From the NCBI GenBank assembly GCA_018389105.1, contig JACATO010000591.1, forward strand, positions 103,501 through 167,500: 64,000 nucleotides of DNA. Direction: 5' to 3'. The position numbers and the translations under genes were made by a program. The notes under the pieces are model-generated. The model had not been told where the DNA came from and made no database searches. It saw only the letters and a list, made by a program, of their open reading frames with translations. The stretch is from Nautilus pompilius. Lineage: Eukaryota; Mollusca; Cephalopoda; Nautilida; Nautilidae. The stretch's first letter is position 1; the number at the start of each line of letters is the position of its first letter. Below, one piece after another: positions 13,355-25,500 of this stretch.

Positions 13355-16300
13355 GTAAGTAGCATGCACACTTACGTAACATTTTGACTGACTCCTTACC
13401 AGTGAAGAAAACCCCTCCGTCAGTTGGCTCTATTCATAAAGTTCTCCCTAATGTCTAGTTTATATTGCAAAGATATTTAAAATTATTTGTTTGAACATGC
13501 TGTTCCATACACTACAGGGTATATGGATGCTCAAAGCTTTTGAATAATTTGTTAAGTTTCTATAAAGACTTTATAAAATTTTTGTTTCACAACTATCGGA
13601 GTAATATCGATTGTCATGTTATGTGTTTATCTTACAAATTATATTTTTAAAAACCTAAGTCTTTTTCAGCTATAAAGCATTTAGAAGTAAAATTTGTAAG
13701 TTAGGATAAAAACAACCAATAATGTACACTACATGAGAAGTTTCATAGAAACTCCAGCAATATGTATTTAATTCCCATGTTTTGGGAGGCTTTCTAAATT
13801 TTGTTTTTAGTAAACTAAAGTTTCCTATGTTACCGCATATGTACCATATTATATATATATATTAAGGAGTATTTACTTTAATACATGAAAGCTTAGGGTC
13901 AAGTCGTGTGGATGAAGGCACATACCTTGTACACTAAACATCATATGCAACATCTGAGTCATACAAGACTTTACTGACTGGCCACATCTATCCGATGTGA
14001 GACTAAGTATTCAGTTGAAACTCTATTTAAAAAAAAAAAAAAAAGTTCAAGAAATTTTATCTGATCTTGTGCATGTACTGTACACAGTAATTTGTTTGGT
14101 GAGATTTACAGAAATTTTCATAATGCAGAGAGAAGATTGTATTATTGTCTTTGTATTGGTGGGAGAGAGGGAGAGCTCGGCTGGAAATGTAGCCAGTACT
14201 TTAATTACATGTTTTTATTTTCAGGAGCAGTTGTAAGTCTGGCCTGGCTAGGGGTGGGATTCTACCTGTCAGCACTCCACACACCACCAGTTACTACAAC
14301 AGAGCCAGCATCTGTGGATACAAACTGCATCAATCACAGGTACACTAAACAAAAAAGCCATCTTTACATCATATGGTATTTACATGGAATTTCTTTCATA
14401 TTGAATACAGTTATATAGTAAATGCCATTTAAATATCATATGTAGATGGTCTTTTGGTTCCTTATTTTCAGTCATCAAAGATGAAGTCAAGAATACTGTA
14501 AAGTGCCGTATATTATACATGGTTTTTTAAGAAAATTTACCCTTTAAAAATTGGGTGTGTATTATACAAGATATCAGACATCACAGACTTTTTCCCAGAC
14601 TGCTGGGGCCATCACTGGTTACAGATGAGTGAGCAAGTGATAATACATACATACATATACATTAGAAAATCCCATGTGGCATTTTGACTGAATATCAATA
14701 AAAGATGGTTGATCATGTCTTGTTTTGTGTCTTTTGGGGGATCTGACTATTGAATGTCAATGGTTTGAGTATCACTGATATTGGCAATGAAATGGGTAGA
14801 AACAGAACAAGGAGCTCATACTGAAACTGTGTAAAATTTAAACAAAAACGCAAGTAACATTTTTTTTCACAATTTTATTGGGATTTGATGAAAATAATAA
14901 ATACGAGGTCTGTCGAAAAAGTATCGGACTTTATTTTTTCCTGTGGGAAGTAATGATATTAGTGAAGCAAAAGTGTGCATAGTGGAGCCGCATGCCTTCA
15001 TGCGCATGCGTGGTTTTTGGTGGGCTTGCTGGATGTGTCAGTCGCTGTCAGGCAGCCATCGTGTCGTGTGAGGTGCTGTACTACTTACTTGTATTTTCAT
15101 TTCACCCGTGATGATGGAACGTGTGGAGCAACGATCTTGCATCAAGTTTTGCCAAAAGCTTGGGGATACCCAAGCGGAAACAATTTGCAAAATTCAACAG
15201 GCTTTTGGTGACAATGCCATGGGTGTTATCTAGATAAAAGAATGGTACAACAGGTTCAAAGATGGCCGCACATCGGTGGAGAGTGACCAGCGTTCCGGGA
15301 GGCCATCAACAAGCCGCAATGCAGTTGTTATCGAGAAAGTGCAGACGTTGATAATGGAAGATCATCGTTTGAAAGTGTGGGAAACTGGTGACGAGGTTGC
15401 GATCAGTAAAGATTCTGCACATTCAATTTTAGGGGAGGATTTGGGCTTGTGCAGAGTTGCAGCGAAATTTGTACCCAAGCTTCTTTATCAGGAACAACAA
15501 CTTTGTCTTGAGGTTGCGCAGGACCTGCTGGATACTGCCAACAGGGATCCTGAGTTCCAGAATACCATGATAACCGGAGATGAGATGTGGGTGTATGGGT
15601 ACGACCCAGAAACCAAAGCTCAGTCCTCATAGTGGAAGCACCCAATGTCACCAAGGTCTGGATAAAATCAAGGTGATGCTAACTGTTTTCTTCAACTACT
15701 GAGACGTTGTGCATCATGAATATGCACCAGAAGGACAAACAATTACAAAGGAGTACTCTCAGGAAGTCCTCTGACATCTTCGTGATGCAGTTCAGCGCAA
15801 GAGACCGGATCTGTGGGCCTCGCAAAACTGGCAGCTGCATCATGACAACGCCCTGACTCATTCGTTGCAGCTGGTTTCTTGGCAAAGAAAGGCATTTTGC
15901 TCATTCACCAGGCTCCCTACCATGGCTCCTTCTGACTTCTGGTTTTTCCCAAAAATGAAGATGCCACTGAAAGGCTCCTGCTTTGAGAGCCAAGAGGACA
16001 TCATGCGGAATGTGATGGCGGAGTTGAGAGCCATTCCAGAAGAAGCATTCCAACGTGCTTCGAACAGTGGAAGGATCGCTGGGCTAACTGTGTGGAGGCA
16101 CAAGGGGCCTACTTCAAAGGGGATTAGCAATTGAACCTCACCAAGTACGTAATTTTTTTTTTCCCCAGCCTAAGGTCAGATACTTTTTTGACAGACCTCG
16201 TATAATACAGGATAAGTGGCATGCATTGATATGATGTACATTTAGATTAAAACCCATCAAGCTCATCCCTGCTGTCGTCTTCCCTCCACTTCAAGAATGG

Positions 16301-19300
16301 TAGCAGTTGTGTCATAGTAGGTATTGTTGTTGTTGCCCTCTGATGATTCTACTGCCTCGTCATCCCTTGGCTCAGACCACAGGATGTCATCTTCAGTTCC
16401 GTCCATGGCATTGGACAGGCAGCACCTGAGTTTACTTCCTTCAGCCATACACCCTAGCATGACTGTGAAGCCGGTCTTCTCATGGCCAGTCGTCTTTATG
16501 GTGATGGTCTTTGACTCAATGGGGGCACTGTGCTATTGTAGGAATGGTCGAATGTCGTGGGCGTCTGGTTGGAATTCCCTATGTGACTCAGGGGTAGTCA
16601 TGTTTTCTTAGTTTGATGACTAACTGTTGGTACCTCAACAGCTGATCTTTGTAATCATCGGGCAGCTTCTGGGTGATGGTGGTTCACCAGCATATGTTCA
16701 ATTGGTTGCGGGCCATGAAGCATGCGCACCATTTCTGCGATGCTTTAAAGTCAGGCAGAGACTGAGTTTTATAGACAGAAGGTGCATGCATGCCTATCTC
16801 TGTGGATTAAACCTCCTCACCCTGTATGTGCCTTTCAGTGATGAAGAAAAGTACCTCCTTCTCAAGCTTTGGATAGGCCGCACCCTGGCCTCAATCAACA
16901 CGTTTTGAACATGGCATGGCTTCAGTCTTCTCCTGAGAATGTCGCCAGGACCTGATGTTGCCCTCATTCACTCTGAATCTTCATGCAGCAGCTCTGTTGT
17001 TGTGGCCAACTGCAGAACTGATCATTTGGAGTTTATCTGTGGCAGTGTAGCTCATATATTGTGTTGATGGCATGGTTCTGTGTAACAGTATGTAGAAACA
17101 GGGACTGAATGAAATCCACATGCAGAGTTTATATACATGTTACCGTAATACCTTGGTCACTACACCCTGGTGTAGTAGGCGAGGTGGCATAGTAATTGAA
17201 ATGGAATTTTTTCATGAAGACCTTTGAATACCATCGTGTAATATGCAAGGTATTCGTGAAAACCTGATTTGTGAATTCCGGTGACTCGGTTTACCACATC
17301 ACTAATGTAGGTGAGTGAGTGGATTTTTTGGATTTTTGTGAAACTGTTACGTACTTCCCATAAAATATCTCCACATTTAGTTTATTCTGGATGGCCCCAC
17401 TACAAGAAAGATGGCGTAATTTCTCAGTTGATTTTAAGTTGAAGATGGCCATTTATCTGTTGTATAACACCTGTCCTCCTTCAGGATGGCCCAATCTGAT
17501 GGTGCCTGAAATATGAGCTAAATACGTATCCTCAGCAGTAATGAACTATGTAAACTATTCTTATATCCGTTTTTCTCTACTTGTGTTTAGGGACTTGTTC
17601 ATGAAGTGTTTTTTCATTATTATGAGAGAAGAATTTCCAGATACTTTTGGCAGAATCTAATTTCAGTGATTAACTGCTTTTTTGCTATTACATAACTGTA
17701 AACAGATGGTATATCAGAGTATAAGGAGCATACTTCAGATATACCATTTTGCTTATGTACAGTGTAGGATAGTGTGCTGTACATCTATAAATGGACACTG
17801 GAAGCAACAAAGTTGAAATACTGAATGTAACTTTTCTTGGTATTTATGAAGATATAGTGATTATCATGTTTTGTGCTTGCAAAATCTTATTTTTTAAAAA
17901 CTTCTGTAACAAAGTTAGTTATTAAGTAGGTTGTTGCCATTTTTTTTTTTTTTTTTTAATTATTGAGGTGCTCTGAAAAGTTTTATTAAAGTTTGTTGGA
18001 AGTGATTGATAATTCTAATCCAACTGTAAGATGTTTTGTTCCTTCATTTATTTTACTTTAGAACATGTAATCAGTGCATGAGAGACTTGTATTGTGGATA
18101 TTGCTACCTGGATACACTTGCAGGAAGTATGAACAGCTCTTGTCTTCCTGTCAATTATGACAATCCTTGGGTAGCTACCAGTGGACGTTGTAACTCTTCT
18201 GACCTTCCTGGTGACCTAACTTGGGCTTATGACTATTGCCCTACACCCTATGCTTGGATGCCTATGGTGGGTTTAGTTCTTTATTTGGTGTTTTTTGCTC
18301 CAGGTAAGGATTACTCAAATTATCATATCTATGTGAACTGGTGTGAATATACTGTACCTAGACACAATACAAGCAGGCATGAGGGATAACCCCCCCTACC
18401 TTTTTTTTTCCAAAGCCTAACATAGAGAGGTGCAAGTTTCAGGGTTTAAATAATACAGTCTGATCCATTAGATTAGCCTCCAATGGACAAAATCTCATAT
18501 CTATCAATCCATGGACTTTACATGCTATTTTCTTGCACATTAAAAATGTAAACATGCAAATAAAGAAATAAAACAAAACTTCTATTTACTTATTGTGCTT
18601 GTAGGGGGTCAGATTGAAAACTATGGCCAGCTCAAAGGTTCCCAGTGTACTCAGACTTTGGGATACCTGATGAAAGTCTCCATTTGAACTCTACAGATTT
18701 CAGATTTGGGAGGAACTGCAGTACGAGAAAGAACCCAATATAGTGGCTGGCTCGAGAAGAGAGAAGAAACCATGCCAACAAAGTATGCCAAAATAAGCTG
18801 ACCCTCAATCCAGTAAACTAACCACTGGACTACCATGTCACCTGTTCATGTATTTATTCATCATTACCAAGAATGGTGTTGTCTTTAGTCTACAAAAGTT
18901 ATGCATACACTTCCATCTACTACTCCCCACCCTCTGTTGTGATAACATGCAAGCAAATAGAATAATATGATCTAAATACAAATTTAACAGGTAAAAATGC
19001 AAAAAAAACCTAGTTAGAAAAAACATCATTGTACTTGTTATGCTAATTTGGGGTTCATTATTCTCATGCTTGTGAAGGTGAATGTAGATAAGTTGTATAT
19101 TGTTTTGTAGCATGTGCTTTGGCGTACATTATGCAAAACCTACCTCCTTAAAAATCATAAAATGGATATTTGTTTCAGGGTTCTGAGTGAAGCATGGATG
19201 GAAAAGTTTTTTATGCCATTTTGTTTCATGAGTTCATCAAACCAGGCCACAAAGTGAGCGAGGCAACTCGTAACATTAAGCAAGCATGGGGTGAGGACAT

Positions 19301-22300
19301 AGCAAATGAGCGTACAGTACAATGATGGTTTGCAATGTTTTGATCAGGAGATGTGAGCTTCGAAGTTAAGGAACATAGCAGATGTCCTTCCAGCTATGAC
19401 GACGACCACCTGAAAGCCTCATTTGAAGCTAATCCAAGAAAAACAATGCAAGAAATTGCTAGAGAGCTTGATGTAAACACTGCAACTGTTTCCCAGCATC
19501 TTGACACAATCGGCAGATGAAAAAGCTTGACAAGTGCCTAACAAGTTGAATGAATAACAACAAAATCGTCAATTAAAGATCTGCTCTTCACTTGTCATAA
19601 GAAGCAAAAAACCTGGCAAAACCATCACAGCTGAAAGGTACTGTCGTGAATTAAACATTCATCAGAGATTCTCCCAACAACAGCCAGCATTAGTGAACCA
19701 AAGAGGCCCAATCCTGCTCCACGACAATGCTCATCCTCGTATTGGGTACAAAGTTGTCTCTCACCCAGCCTATTCACCAGACCTTTCTCCCATAGACTAC
19801 CACCTATTCAAACACCTCGACAGCTTCCTCCATATGAAATCCTTCCCCAACCAAGCAGCAACAGAAACTGCCTTCCAACAGTTTATCTACTCCAGAAATC
19901 CTGATTTTTTTCAAAATGGTATAAATGTACTTGTAACTCAACTCGTTGGCAGAAGTATATTGATTGTAATGGAACTAACTCTGATTAATAAACTTCACGT
20001 TCAGCAAGGATACGAAGTCTCATTGTTGAGGTAAAAAAAAACCAACAAAACTTTTGTAACAACCTAATACAATAAACATGCCTTAGTTATTAATATTCAA
20101 TTATTACACAGCAGAGTATGTTAATAATAGAATCTTATTTCTTCTAAATATGCCATTACCTCCTTATATAGCCATGGTATTTGGTTCATAGCCAAATCTA
20201 TGGCTTTTCTGGTTTTGTATACAGTGTGCTGGCACAGAATAAACCTTGGGGAGCTCATCAATATTATAAGACAGCAAATTCCTTACAAGGTCCACTGTTT
20301 AAATCTGTCGTGTGTGTGTATGTGGAAATAATTATGTAAACAATACCCAGGATATGCACAAATAATGAGTAATTGCAACTGAGAGATATATAATATATAC
20401 ACTGCATTACATAAAATATTTAAAAAACCAAATGAATCCATTGTACAGTGCATTAGTATTTGGTATATGAGCTCTTTGCTTTACACAGAGCATGACACTG
20501 TTTTTTTTTTCTTCATGTACCCATTCAGGTTATCGATGTATGACTGTGAAATATTGTTCGAAGTCTTCCGAAGCACTTTTCACAATTCGCCCCAGGTGTT
20601 TTGTTGCCTTCTGATTTTCTCAGTAACTATATAGCCCCATGTACCCTTGATGTCCATACCAGGACTTTGTGCAGGCCAAGCCATCTTTGTAAGTGTTCCA
20701 TTAGCTTCTTTACAGTTCAGATAGATTTTCACCACATCAGCTCTATGCCTGGGGCTCCTGTCATGTTGGAAGATGAATCCTGCCCAGTCTCATAAGATTT
20801 CTTCCTGAGGGAATGGCATGATGGATAATAACCTGCATGCAAGTCACTGACACCCCTTGCTGATATGCAGCCCTCACACTTGTACCGATCCACTTACACT
20901 GCTTCACCATAGGTAGTTTTTGTATACTGCTGCTTGTCAAACAGTTTAAACTCGGACTCATCTGTAAATAGCACCATCGTTTCATTTCAGCCCTGCTGTT
21001 TGGCTGCCTTTTGTCAGCAGGGGTTTATTGGGCAGCTGCACATTCATTGAGGTTACTTGGTGCTGATGTATATCTTACTGTTATTGAAGAAACGTTGACA
21101 CCTGTACTTGAAGCTGGATCATTTGCAAGATCTCTGCTGGCTCACCATCTATTATGTAAAGAGCATACTCTGAGGTACTTAACATCGGTTTTAGAGAATT
21201 TAGGCTTTCTCCATGATTGCGTCTGTTTTCAACAGTATCAATTGCCAGTTTTGTGTGTCTGCCTCAGTCTTGCTTACATCTTTATCGGAAACATGGAGTA
21301 GCCTTCACTAGCCAAGACTTTGATTTCTATATGCTTGTTATGGGATGTTTCTACTCAGAAGCTATTGTAGTCACCACACTTCAGTGATATGACTGCTTAT
21401 ACTGTTATAGTCCTGCAGTTGTGGCCCTGTCTGATCACTAGCATGACAGTCAGTCAGTCTGTACTATGTCATCATGTGACTGTACTATACATACGAAATA
21501 CAATTATGTTATTTATTTATTTTTTTTTATTTTATACTCAGTTTTGCTTCTGTTTCCATAATTATTTGTATATTTTTTATGTTAATTATTTTTGGTCATC
21601 TTTGTTTTGGGTTACATGGTGTAGTTTAATAAACCCTTTTGACAATTTTGCATAACATTGTTTATATTAGAAAGAATGCTCCCATAGTTTGATATGGCGC
21701 ACACACATTCTACATGTTGTGGCATTTATAATTGTGACCTGAGTGAAGTATGTCTGGGTTACACCTCCATAGATATTCCTTTTTTATTGGACATCTGACT
21801 TGCAGTAATATACAGTGAAACCCGCAGTGAATGTCTAATCTACACATTATATCTTTCAGCATTTCAACATTTTTTCTATTGTTTTATTAAAATCTCTTAT
21901 ACAACTCTGATTAATTTGATCTTTTTTATGCTGACAAAAGATAATGAAATTCTGAAAGTTTTGAAGTGCTTATGGAAGGGTCCACAGAATAGAGTGTACT
22001 AAAAATTGTGCCTTTTCTACATATGTACATCTCATGCTTACAGTGAATAATTGTTCTTAACTTGGTCAGCCTATTTTTTCTGCTATGGAACAGTTTGGTT
22101 TAGAGATGCTTAAGACAAAATGAAGATCATATTTAACATTATAGGTTTAATGTTTGAATCTTATTGGCTTCCCATATCAAAATGCTTGCTTATCATGAGT
22201 CACTTTCATTGTTAGAATTCAAATAGTTTAACACTTAGTTCATATATTTAAAAAAAAATTGTTTATTTATCAGTAAATTTTTTAAAAGGCAGGGGCATAA

Positions 22301-24725
22301 TTATATCTTAGCACAAACTGTACCATATATAGCTTTGATAATAGAATGGTTTATTTTAGTACCACATGGGTGTATTGTCAAAGCATCAACCAGCTTAAAC
22401 AATACCTTTTCAGATAGTTTTCTGTCGAGCTCAAGCCTTATATAGGTAAGTCTTTTTGCTATGCCACTTTCAGTTTGTGCCCTGAATGAGTTAAAACTTT
22501 AACTGAGACCAGAATCTTTTTAAGCATCTAACATGTGCAATGTATTTATGTGCTTAATTTAGGTATGGGACCTATGCCATGGACTGTGAACTCTGAAATT
22601 TATCCATTATGGGCCAGAAGTAGTGGAAATGCTGCAGCTACCTTCATCAACTGGATATGCAACCTGGCTGTGTCAATGTCATTTCTTAATCTTACAGAAG
22701 TCCTGACAAGACACGGTAGGTTATTGCTCTTTGTTGAGTCACTTTAGAATATGATAATAGTAAATACTTATCTGGTATCCGGATTGGTGTTAGTGATGAT
22801 ATTGTTAATGTAGCCTTCAGATGGCATTGATAAGTTTAGCTCTCCATGTACCACCCTGGCCTAAAAGCACTAGTTAGTATTTTTATTGAACTGGAGATAT
22901 ATTTAGACGATGGAGCGATATGCAGATTTGTTATTATGTTAATGAGGAAGTTACTATGTGTGACTCAGCCTGTGCTAAGTAATACGGATTTGAAGGGTAA
23001 CAGGGTTAGAATTCACTCCAGGTGCCATGCAGAGGGTTAAACCAATTACTTTATGGTCTGTTATTATTAGTACATAAATCGCTTCAAGTGTTTAACGTAT
23101 AAATTGGAAATTATAGTGGACAATAGCAAATTGAAGAAATTGTTTTTGTCCCTCTTAACCAAAGCCCAGAAACAGCCCCTTATCTCATGATAATTATTTT
23201 CTCAAAAATACAGATAATTTAAAAAACTGAACATTTCAGAGCAAAATCATAAAAAAAAAACAATAAAAACAAAAAGAATTTTTTTTTTTCCTGGAGGCAG
23301 TCAGTGAACACCACAGTGTGATGTTTGGCCTCTTCCGAAAAGAGTCCAGCGAACAAGGGAAAACTGCTGATTGATGGGCACCACAGGTAGAACGCTGCCA
23401 GTGTCTGTCTGTCTGGGCAACTAAACCCAGCAGCAGCAGCAGCAGCTGTCTTTGTTAACTTTCAAGTGGTGCTGTGGATTCAAATCCATTTTAACTCTTT
23501 GATTCATCTGTCAGAAAATAACCAAGCTAAATAAGCAGAGTGTTTGCTAACAAAAGTATAAAATTTTCCATGTGTAATTTACAGTTTTAAGCTTGAAAAT
23601 ACAAGATAAAAAATAGAGAAGCATTTTATACACAAAATGTACTATTAAAATATTAGCCCTAATATCTAAATTAAGTAGGAAAACTGCCTCTTAAACACAA
23701 CAAAGTTTAAAAATAAAAATGAAGTCTTTGTGCTAGTACAGGCAAACCTCCCATTACTGAACATCTTTGGGACCGACCAAAAATGTTCACTAATTGGAGG
23801 TGTTCACTAATCAGAAATTATGTTGAAAGATGATAAAACATCAAAATATGTATGAAATTAATCACAGATTTATTGTTAAGGACATGAAATAAAATTTTTA
23901 TCAGAAAAAAATATGTACACAATCTTTATACACATGAAAAAGTGTAAAATAAAAATGTTCATTGTATATTATTCATTGTTTGTTGCATTGTGAATCGGAA
24001 CTCTTGAAAGGGACCAGGTGCTGGAGGTGAAAAATATCTTTTTGTTAAATTACAAATAGAGGGCTGTGGTTTCTTATTGTGTGATATGGCTTTAATGAGA
24101 CAATTGCCTGATGACTGAGTATGGCTGATATGGCTGAGTGAACAAAATGTATGTTCACTAAATAGAATGTCATTTGTATTAAAATTTGATATTTGGGACC
24201 AAGAAAAATGTTCACTGTTCACAGTAGAGAGTGGTTCACTAATCAGAAAAAAGCCTAAAATTTGCAATGTTAAAAGATAGGCGAAATTTGGGACCAGGAA
24301 AAAACGTTCACTAACTGGAGGTGTTCACTATTCGGAGGTGTTCACTAACGGAGGTTTGACTGTATTGACAACTAAAGTAAATTTGGTTCTGTTAAACTTT
24401 AGTTCTGAAATAAGAGCTTTATTGAAGTACCGACTTGACATGGTTGTGTTTTTTTTGTTGTTTGTTTACTGTAATAAGCTTCTGACTTGGTGTTGCAGGT
24501 ACTTTTTGGTTATATACCAGTCTGGCTCTTGTTGGGGTGGTGGTTCTAGGATTCATCTTACCAGAAACTAAGGGGAAAAGTCTGGAGGAAGTGGAGGGTT
24601 TATTTGCTCGACCTTGGTGTTCCTCTGGTCCTATTCTTAACTACAACACCAAGTCCATACAGTATGTTCATATAAGAGGCCTGAACAGAGATGGAAGAGA
24701 ATCAGAACTTGACTCCCCGGAATAA
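13191..24725 (+). CDS. SLC2A13: SLC2A13 (HMIT) proton/myo-inositol cotransporter, 3' five coding exons
   Basis: This is the C-terminal half of a major-facilitator sugar transporter of the HMIT type, which moves myo-inositol with protons across the plasma membrane. Coding exons are 13191-13354, 14225-14339, 18062-18303, 22563-22715 and 24499-24725. All have AG acceptors and GT donors and join in frame to give 299 residues and a TAA stop. Seen in the translation: YYSATII (TM7), the EKIGRRPL loop after TM8, an extracellular Cys-rich loop ([14 protein letters not shown]) with two N-S-S glycosylation sequons, the TM10 block [20 protein letters not shown], and [15 protein letters not shown] after TM12. 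The Cys-rich loop and the TM10 block separate HMIT from ordinary GLUTs. Human HMIT has about 648 residues, so the first half lies 5' of the window. The introns hold many transposon relics. An ABCD1/2 gene follows about 11 kb downstream on the same strand. Confidence 0.95.
14225..14339 (+). CDS. SLC2A13: SLC2A13 exon: TM9 and start of extracellular loop
   Basis: The acceptor ends at 14224 and the donor GTACAC starts at 14340. It encodes [19 protein letters not shown] (TM9) and then the Thr/Pro-rich beginning of the large extracellular loop, ending within an Arg codon. Confidence 0.9.
14904..16200 (+). mobile_element. Near full-length mariner element (DD34D type), inactive
   Basis: The ends are inverted repeats: CGAGGTCTGTCGAAAAAGTA on the left, and on the right the same with one mismatch when read from the other strand. 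TA duplications at 14902-14903 and 16201-16202 flank the 1297-bp element, the usual mariner length. The transposase starts at about 15114 ([12 protein letters not shown]). It has in-frame stops at 15231-15233 and 15630-15632 and later frame changes. Catalytic aspartates can still be read: ITGDE (15570-15584), HHDN (Asp at 15844-15846) and PSDFW (Asp at 15934-15936). The last two are only 29 residues apart instead of 34, which fits internal deletions. It sits inside the Tigger relic. Confidence 0.93.
15114..16133 (+). pseudogene. Mariner transposase pseudogene
   Basis: The best open pieces are 15234-15629 (helix-turn-helix region with [20 protein letters not shown], through [20 protein letters not shown]) and 15865-16131 (C-terminal part with [16 protein letters not shown]). 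Two nonsense codons and at least one frameshift separate them. No intact transposase can be made from this copy. Confidence 0.9.
18062..18303 (+). CDS. SLC2A13: SLC2A13 exon: Cys-rich extracellular loop and TM10 start
   Basis: The acceptor AG is at 18060-18061 and the donor GTAAGG starts at 18304. It encodes the [14 protein letters not shown] cysteine cluster, two N-glycosylation sequons (NSS in SMNSSC and in RCNSSD), [12 protein letters not shown] and [10 protein letters not shown]. In HMIT this loop is the long extracellular insertion between TM9 and TM10. Confidence 0.95.
18610..18845 (-). repeat. tRNA-derived SINE copy
   Basis: On the minus strand from about 18842 the sequence opens with a tRNA-like head containing a good box A (GTAGTCCAGTGGTTAGTTTA). 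A body follows with TTTTGGCATAC, then CTTCTCTCTTCTCGAGCCAG, then TTCCTCCCAAATCTG. The copy at 46230-46575 has similar blocks in the same order. Box B is degraded here. The limits are approximate. Confidence 0.55.
19194..20075 (+). mobile_element. Hsmar1/SETMAR-like mariner relic with internal deletion
   Basis: The frame opens at 19194 ([18 protein letters not shown]) and runs through the paired-type DNA-binding region ([20 protein letters not shown]), with several stops. After [22 protein letters not shown] the block that normally carries the first catalytic Asp (TCDEKW) is missing. The second and third Asp blocks survive ([23 protein letters not shown]). The right end ACAAAACTTTTGTAACAACC (about 20047-20066) resembles an irritans/mariner terminus. 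I found no matching left terminus, so the 5' end is probably lost or mutated. Confidence 0.85.
20445..21240 (-). mobile_element. Tc1-like transposon relic
   Basis: Minus-strand reading in broken frames gives, in order, a DNA-binding segment ([20 protein letters not shown] near 21100), [15 protein letters not shown], the DDE motif [20 protein letters not shown] around 20920-20970, and a C-terminal [11 protein letters not shown]…SSYTKY ending near 20459. Order and motifs match Tc1 transposases (…FSDESKF…, …GGHTKY). Several stops and frameshifts show it is dead. Terminal inverted repeats were not identified. Confidence 0.8.
22563..22715 (+). CDS. SLC2A13: SLC2A13 exon: TM10-TM11
   Basis: The acceptor AG is at 22561-22562 and the donor GTAGGT starts at 22716. 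It encodes [20 protein letters not shown] through NLTEVLTRH, almost identical to human HMIT at the start of the block. Confidence 0.95.
23428..23446. repeat. (CAG)n microsatellite
   Basis: Short CAG trinucleotide repeat within SLC2A13 intronic DNA; non-coding. Confidence 0.85.
23739..24362. mobile_element. Pogo/Tigger-type MITE, 624 bp
   Basis: The left end CAGGCAAACCTCCCATTACT and the right end (CAGTCAAACCTCCGTTAGTG from the other strand) form an imperfect inverted repeat. TA duplications flank it at 23737-23738 and 24363-24364. The motif TTCACTAAY followed by GGAGGTG or similar recurs near both ends as subterminal repeats. The centre has no transposase homology that I recognise, so it is non-autonomous. 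It ends about 135 bp before the last SLC2A13 coding exon. Confidence 0.85.
24499..24725 (+). CDS. SLC2A13: SLC2A13 terminal coding exon
   Basis: The acceptor is TTGCAG at 24493-24498 and the stop TAA is at 24723-24725. It encodes TM12 ([22 protein letters not shown]), the LEEVEGLF sugar-transporter signature and a hydrophilic tail ending ESELDSPE. Confidence 0.95.
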
Positions 24726-25500
24726 GTAACAAGATGCTGCATTCACTCCACTGGAACTGTCAGAACTAAAGTCTGATATTTTGTGAATATCACAACTCAT
24801 TTATTGCATGTTGCCAAGGAGAGTGAGAAAGTACATTTATATGTTTTAATTTTATACCAATGAGCGTTGATCATGTACCAAAACGTTTGGTTTATTAGCA
24901 GCTGCTGATTTACTTACAGGGCTGATGGGCAGCCTGATGTGAAATGTGGGCCAGCCTACTATACAGTATACCTACCTACAACAGTGAAAATGTATATATT
25001 TATAATTTTTAACAAGTGTCTGTGATCATGTAGTTTAATATTTGTTAGATTCTGTTTAGAAAGACTTTAAGTGAATATAGTTTAAAAAGCTAAAAAAAAA
25101 AAGGGAAGACGACAATGTGCAATGCAGTCTGGTTTATATCATTGCCACTGTCGTCATCGATTGCCAATTTACCTTTGTTGTTATACCGAAGTTTAGCACA
25201 AAATATCCCTGTGACTTACATGTCTGACTACTTGGATGCAATTTATGTTAGTTAAAACCATCATCCCCAAGATGATTAAATAAAGAAGAGAGGCATAAAC
25301 TTTAAGATAGTAATGAATATCCAGACCAACTGATTTTAAAAGTGTCAAAGTCATTTTTATTCTTTTTGTTTTTCATGTTTAACATTGTTATCTCCTCAAC
25401 AGCTAAGTAACACGAAATCCAATGCAAGGGTTAAAGTTTGCAAACCTAATTAGAGCTTTTTTTATATATATTAAATAAACTTGTACTGGATTATTTTTCT
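24726..25500 (+). other. SLC2A13: SLC2A13 3' UTR with candidate poly(A) signals
   Basis: AATAAA hexamers lie at 25279-25284 and 25474-25479, about 550 and 750 bp after the stop. Either could end the transcript. The exact cleavage site cannot be read from sequence alone. Confidence 0.5.

Larger units (their letters stand above)
14496..17140 (-). mobile_element. Degenerate Tigger/pogo-like DNA transposon, interrupted by a mariner
   Basis: Read on the minus strand from Met 17071-17073, broken frames give a CENP-B/pogo-type N-terminus ([11 protein letters not shown]…GNIRSWR), then [11 protein letters not shown] and [15 protein letters not shown] as in the second DNA-binding domain. The entry to the DDE domain follows ([10 protein letters not shown] in one frame, [11 protein letters not shown] in another), and then the acidic tail [13 protein letters not shown]. 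The DDE core between the last two blocks is missing, so this is an internally deleted copy. The left end after a TA at 14494-14495 starts CTGTAAAGTGCCGTATATTA and looks like a Tigger terminus. The right limit is approximate because I could not find the matching inverted repeat. A separate mariner occupies 14904-16200 inside it. Confidence 0.7.

Noticed and set aside
16324..16908. Plus-strand open frames of 95 and 93 codons
   Set aside because: They are the antisense of the Tigger/pogo transposase relic, which reads on the minus strand.
21815..21860. Possible further pogo-type end (CAGTGAAACCCGC)
   Set aside because: Only one short TIR-like string without partner, subterminal repeats or clear TA duplication pair.
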